The translations under genes were made by a program, and so were the position numbers. From assembly GCF_003667545.1 (NCBI RefSeq), contig NZ_RCUV01000003.1:124001-188000 (forward strand): a DNA stretch of 64,000 nt. The letters run 5' to 3'. The notes beneath the pieces were generated by a model. It did not search any database. It was not told the origin of the DNA and worked only from the letters and a program-made list of their open reading frames with translations. This document shows, piece after piece, positions 61,399-64,000 of this stretch; the stretch's first letter is position 1, and each line of letters begins with the position of its first letter. This DNA is from Mycetocola manganoxydans. GTDB taxonomy: Bacteria; Actinomycetota; Actinomycetes; Actinomycetales; Microbacteriaceae.

Positions 61399-62374
61399 CC
61401 TCGGGTACCAGCCCCGTCGTCGCCAGTTCTCTCCAGAGCTCGTCGGGGATCCGGACAGACATGCGTTCGGCGTTCTCCCGCATTTCCTCCGGCTTCGCCG
61501 ACCCGACCGCGACCGTGCGCACGGCGTCGTCGCGGAGGCTGTACGCCAGCGCTGCAGCCGGCAACTCGACGCCATGGTTGCGGCAGACGGCCACAATCCG
61601 ACGGACGGTCTCGAGACGGTCGGCGGGGACGGGGCCGTACTCGAAGTGAGCGTCCTCGCGTGGCTCGGCTGTGGCGAGGATGCCCGAGTTGAAAACGCCG
61701 ACGTTCACGATGCCCACGCCGCGCTCACGGCACAGGTCCGAAATCGCGAGCGGTGCGGACTGGTCGAGCAGGGTGTAGCGGTTAGACACCATCACGAGAT
61801 CAATGTCGCTGTCGGCGACCGCGTCACGCAGGATCGCGACGTCGCTCGTGCCGACTCCGACTGCTCGGACGAGCCCTTCGTCACGCATCGACGCAAGGGT
61901 CGCCAGGGCCCCGGGGATGTCGCCGGTCACTCCGTATTGTTCCGGGTCGTGCAGGTAGAGGATGTCGACGCGGTCGAGCCCCATGCGCTGAAGTGAATCG
62001 TCGAGGCTACGGCGGATCCCGTCTGCCGAATAGTCCCACACCCTCCTGGCCGCCTGTGGCACAAGGAACCAGGTGTCGTCCGGCTTGTGCGCGTTCTCCG
62101 GTGTCGGCTCGAGCAGCCGGCCGACCTTGGTGCTGACGAGATAGTCGTCCCGGTTCTTGTCGGCGAGGAACTCACCGATCCTGCGTTCGGAGAGCCCGAG
62201 ACCATAGTGCGGGGAGGTGTCGAAGTAACGGATGCCGAGATCCCACGTGGTCTCGAGCGCGGCGGTCGATTGCGCGTCATCAACGGCGGTGAACAGATTC
62301 CCGAGTTCCGCGCCGCCGAACGAGAGCGGGCCGAATTCGATGGGGTCGGTCCGACGCGAAGCTGTGGCGGTCAT
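61355..62374 (-). CDS. Aldo/keto reductase, D-threo-aldose 1-dehydrogenase-like
   Basis: This 339-residue AKR has the tetrad elements RYFDTSPHYG (Asp and Tyr), VSTKVG (Lys) and LYLHDPE (His). The segment between (GLGLSERRIGEFLADKN and the W-x-x-x-x-A-A-R-R-V-W region) resembles the L-fucose/D-threo-aldose dehydrogenase branch, which makes aldonolactones. A lactonase-like gene converges on it, which supports such a sequence of reactions. It is separated from the binding-protein gene by a strong hairpin and is probably in the same transcript. Confidence 0.84.
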   Translation of the reverse strand: MTATASRRTDPIEFGPLSFGGAELGNLFTAVDDAQSTAALETTWDLGIRYFDTSPHYGLGLSERRIGEFLADKNRDDYLVSTKVGRLLEPTPENAHKPDDTWFLVPQAARRVWDYSADGIRRSLDDSLQRMGLDRVDILYLHDPEQYGVTGDIPGALATLASMRDEGLVRAVGVGTSDVAILRDAVADSDIDLVMVSNRYTLLDQSAPLAISDLCRERGVGIVNVGVFNSGILATAEPREDAHFEYGPVPADRLETVRRIVAVCRNHGVELPAAALAYSLRDDAVRTVAVGSAKPEEMRENAERMSVRIPDELWRELATTGLVPEVSRRSTPASDARSS

Positions 62375-62396
62375 GTGTTCCTCCCGGATGCAGGAC

Positions 62397-62427
62397 GACC
62401 CCTCCCCCGGGTACCGGGGAAGGGGTC
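62397..62427 (-). other. strong intercistronic stem-loop after the ribose-type binding protein gene
   Basis: GACCCCTCCCCCGG and CCGGGGAAGGGGTC pair at 13 of 14 positions around a 3-nt loop. No T-run follows, so partial termination or mRNA protection is likely. It mirrors the hairpin after the other binding-protein gene at 13480-13507. Confidence 0.65.
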
Positions 62428-62449
62428 GGGCACTGCGGATGATTCGGTA

Positions 62450-63442
62450 CTACTCGTACAGGACGGCGGCGATCTCTTCGTCGTCCATGTTGTCCTTATC
62501 GAACCAGTAGTAGCCGGTGTCGATGACCTCTTCAGGGGTCTCGCCGTTGATGATGTCGTAGGCAGCCTGAACGACCTCTTCACCGATACCGATCGGGTTC
62601 TGCGTGATGGCACCGGCCATGATGCCGTTGGTGATGGCGTCGATCTGTGCCTTGCCGGAGTCGAAGCCGACAACGGTCAGTTCACCGGGCTCGAGGCCCA
62701 GCTCGCCGACAGCGTTCACAACGCCGATCGCGGATCCCTCGTTGGTGCCGTAGATGCCCTTGAGGTCCGGGTGGGCCTGGATCATCGTCTTGGCAATGTC
62801 TGCCGACTTGAGGTGGTCACCGTCACCGTACTGGGTGTCGACGATCTCGATGTCGGGGTATTCGGCTTCCATCTGCTCGATGAAACCGTCGCGACGCTCG
62901 ACACCGGTGGAGTTGATCTGGCTGTGACCGACGATCGCGACCTCACCCTTGCCACCGATCAGTTCTGCCATGTGGTCGGCGGCGAGGGCGCCAGCGCCCA
63001 TGCTGTCGGTCTTGGCGATGCTCTGGCCGTATTCGCTGGAGCAGCCGGCGTCGAATTCGACGATGGGGATGCCGGCTGATTCTGCCGACTCATAGAGCGG
63101 GATGCAGGCCTCGGGGTCGAGGGCGGCGAAACCGATGGCATCCGGCTTCTTGTCGATGGCCGCCTGCAGCATCTGCAGCTGGCCGTCGATCTCGGTCTCG
63201 GCTGCCGGGCCGTCGAAGGTCACTGTGACACCCAGCTCTTCAGCGCGCTGCTCTGCACCCTGCTTGACGGCCTGCCAGAACTGGTGCTGGAAGCCCTTCG
63301 ACACGAGCGCAATCGTGATGTCGCCGTCGCCGGAGCCGGACTCTTCAGCCGCTCCTCCGCCGCCACCGTTCGAACAGCCGGCGAGGCTCAGGGCCACAGC
63401 GGCCGCGGCCGCGAGGACTGCGACTTTTTTTCCTGTTTTCAT
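62450..63442 (-). CDS. Ribose-type sugar ABC substrate-binding lipoprotein
   Basis: This 330-residue binding protein has a lipobox LSLAGC (Cys23), a Gly/Ser/Asp linker and a Peripla_BP_4 domain (ITIALVSKGFQHQFWQAVKQGAEQ start, PDAIGFAALDPEACIPL, GIYGTNEGSAIGVVNAV, VVGFDSGKAQIDAI). Ligand specificity is unknown. It lies after the RbsC-like permease gene on the same strand, separated by 204 bases containing a stem-loop. It presumably imports the substrate of the facing GntR locus. Confidence 0.9.
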   Translation of the reverse strand: MKTGKKVAVLAAAAAVALSLAGCSNGGGGGAAEESGSGDGDITIALVSKGFQHQFWQAVKQGAEQRAEELGVTVTFDGPAAETEIDGQLQMLQAAIDKKPDAIGFAALDPEACIPLYESAESAGIPIVEFDAGCSSEYGQSIAKTDSMGAGALAADHMAELIGGKGEVAIVGHSQINSTGVERRDGFIEQMEAEYPDIEIVDTQYGDGDHLKSADIAKTMIQAHPDLKGIYGTNEGSAIGVVNAVGELGLEPGELTVVGFDSGKAQIDAITNGIMAGAITQNPIGIGEEVVQAAYDIINGETPEEVIDTGYYWFDKDNMDDEEIAAVLYE

Positions 63443-63591
63443 CGATTAACTCCATTGTTTGTTCGGACCAACCGGGGGTGGTTCGGCCATGCTATTTCGT
63501 TTGAGTGACCGGAGGTGGCGAAAGTACATGTGGATACAAGATCGTTATATCCCGCGTCTTTCCGCCGATGCAATCGATTTCGCGATTCGCT

Positions 63592-63634
63592 GGGGAAGAG
63601 CAGCCCGGCCTCTCGGGTGCTGCCAGCCCTTCCC
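63592..63634 (-). other. stem-loop between permease and binding-protein genes
   Basis: Stacked arms GGGGAAG/CTTCCC, GCAGC/GCTGC and CCCG/CGGG form a long interrupted stem immediately after the permease stop. The rest of the 63443-63646 gap holds no gene that I can see. An own promoter for the binding protein in this gap is possible but was not identified. Confidence 0.5.
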
Positions 63635-63646
63635 GGGTTCGGGGGC

Positions 63647-64000
63647 TTAGGTGATCGATCTCCGCTGGCGGAGGGTGTCGGTGAAGACGGCGATCAGGAT
63701 GACGACTCCGACGACCACGTTCTGCCATTCGGTCTGGATCGACATGATCCGGAGACCGTTGATGAGAACGCTCATGATGAGCGCACCGATGACGGTGCCC
63801 ATGATCGACCCACGGCCACCGAGCAGCGACGTGCCGCCGATGATGACAGCCGCAATCGCCTGGAGCTCGTAGCCGACACCGATCTGAGGCTGGGCCGAAT
63901 CGAGTCGCGCCGCGATCACGACACCGGCGAAACCGGTGAACAGGCCGGCAACGGTGTAGACGGTGATGAGCCACTTACGCGTGTTGACGCCGGAGAGGCG
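63647..64000 (-). CDS. Ribose-type ABC permease RbsC (C-terminal part)
   Basis: The window ends inside this gene; 117 residues are visible. GVNTRKWLITVYTVAGLFTGFAG and AVIIGGTSLLGGRGSIMGTVIGALIM are RbsC/BPD_transp_2 signatures, including the EAA-like GGTSLxGG loop. It is upstream of the binding protein in the same operon. The ATPase gene is expected beyond the right edge. Confidence 0.9.
   Translation of the reverse strand, partial: RLSGVNTRKWLITVYTVAGLFTGFAGVVIAARLDSAQPQIGVGYELQAIAAVIIGGTSLLGGRGSIMGTVIGALIMSVLINGLRIMSIQTEWQNVVVGVVILIAVFTDTLRQRRSIT

Overview
The window looks like chromosomal DNA of a high-GC actinobacterium of the family Microbacteriaceae. Supporting signs are the dense GC-rich codon use, HspR/HAIR control of chaperone genes, F420-dependent enzymes, a ClpS-DUF2017 pair, and the very frequent heptamer GGATGCC/GGCATCC. 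No rRNA, tRNA, phage, insertion sequence, CRISPR array or integrase is visible. Genes are tightly packed and no gene-free stretch exceeds about 250 bases.

Layout. 1-201: end of a sulfonate/nitrate-type ABC permease. 428-5962: amino-acid dehydrogenase, a DUF6421-like protein with a coupled SDR, and a NarL-type two-component pair. 6006-17692 (minus): a ten-gene operon headed by a LacI-family repressor. It encodes a sugar ABC importer without its ATPase, two ADP-ribosylglycohydrolase-fold proteins, a ribokinase-like kinase, a hydrolase-like/FGE-like fusion, a CaiB-type CoA transferase and a CitE-like lyase. Seven of the nine junctions have 4-base overlaps. 17842-26614: MFS exporter, NatAB-like ABC exporter, small proteins, threonine aldolase, reductase, acetyl-CoA synthetase. 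26685-29091: a secreted Fn3/ricin-lectin protein and a small acidic protein. 29221-41449: flavin/F420 oxidoreductases, nitroreductase, an N-terminally short ClpB, amine oxidase, glycosyltransferase, DUF2017, ClpS, Fgd, F420:NADPH oxidoreductase and an RsmC/RlmG-like methyltransferase. 41481-46549 (minus): proline-rich membrane protein, then the hspR-dnaJ-grpE-dnaK operon. 46797-50636: two divergent PspC units, one a membrane sensor and one a PspC-histidine kinase with its regulator. 50692-64000: UMF1/Atg22-like transporter, FadR-type regulator, and a second sugar-catabolic locus under a GntR/UTRA regulator, facing a ribose-type ABC importer.

The two catabolic loci are the accessory highlights. 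The LacI locus has its operator at the predicted start of transcription, so the repressor and all ten genes should respond to one ligand. The gene set suggests import and cleavage of a ribosylated or other glycosylated compound, phosphorylation of the sugar, and CoA-dependent use of the rest. The GntR locus shares an operator-like palindrome (ACnTGTnATTACAnGT) between its two promoters. It combines dehydrogenase, lactonase-like, kinase and KDPG-aldolase-like steps, as expected for an aldonate route. Neither substrate can be read from sequence alone.

Two families of fixed-length intergenic repeats are present: 68 bp in three copies, and 80 bp in two copies with identical internal geometry. Several genes appear to have leaderless promoters, with a TAnnnT hexamer 6-7 nt before the start codon. 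HAIR operators and a TTGACA-N16-TAAACT promoter can be read directly upstream of dnaK.
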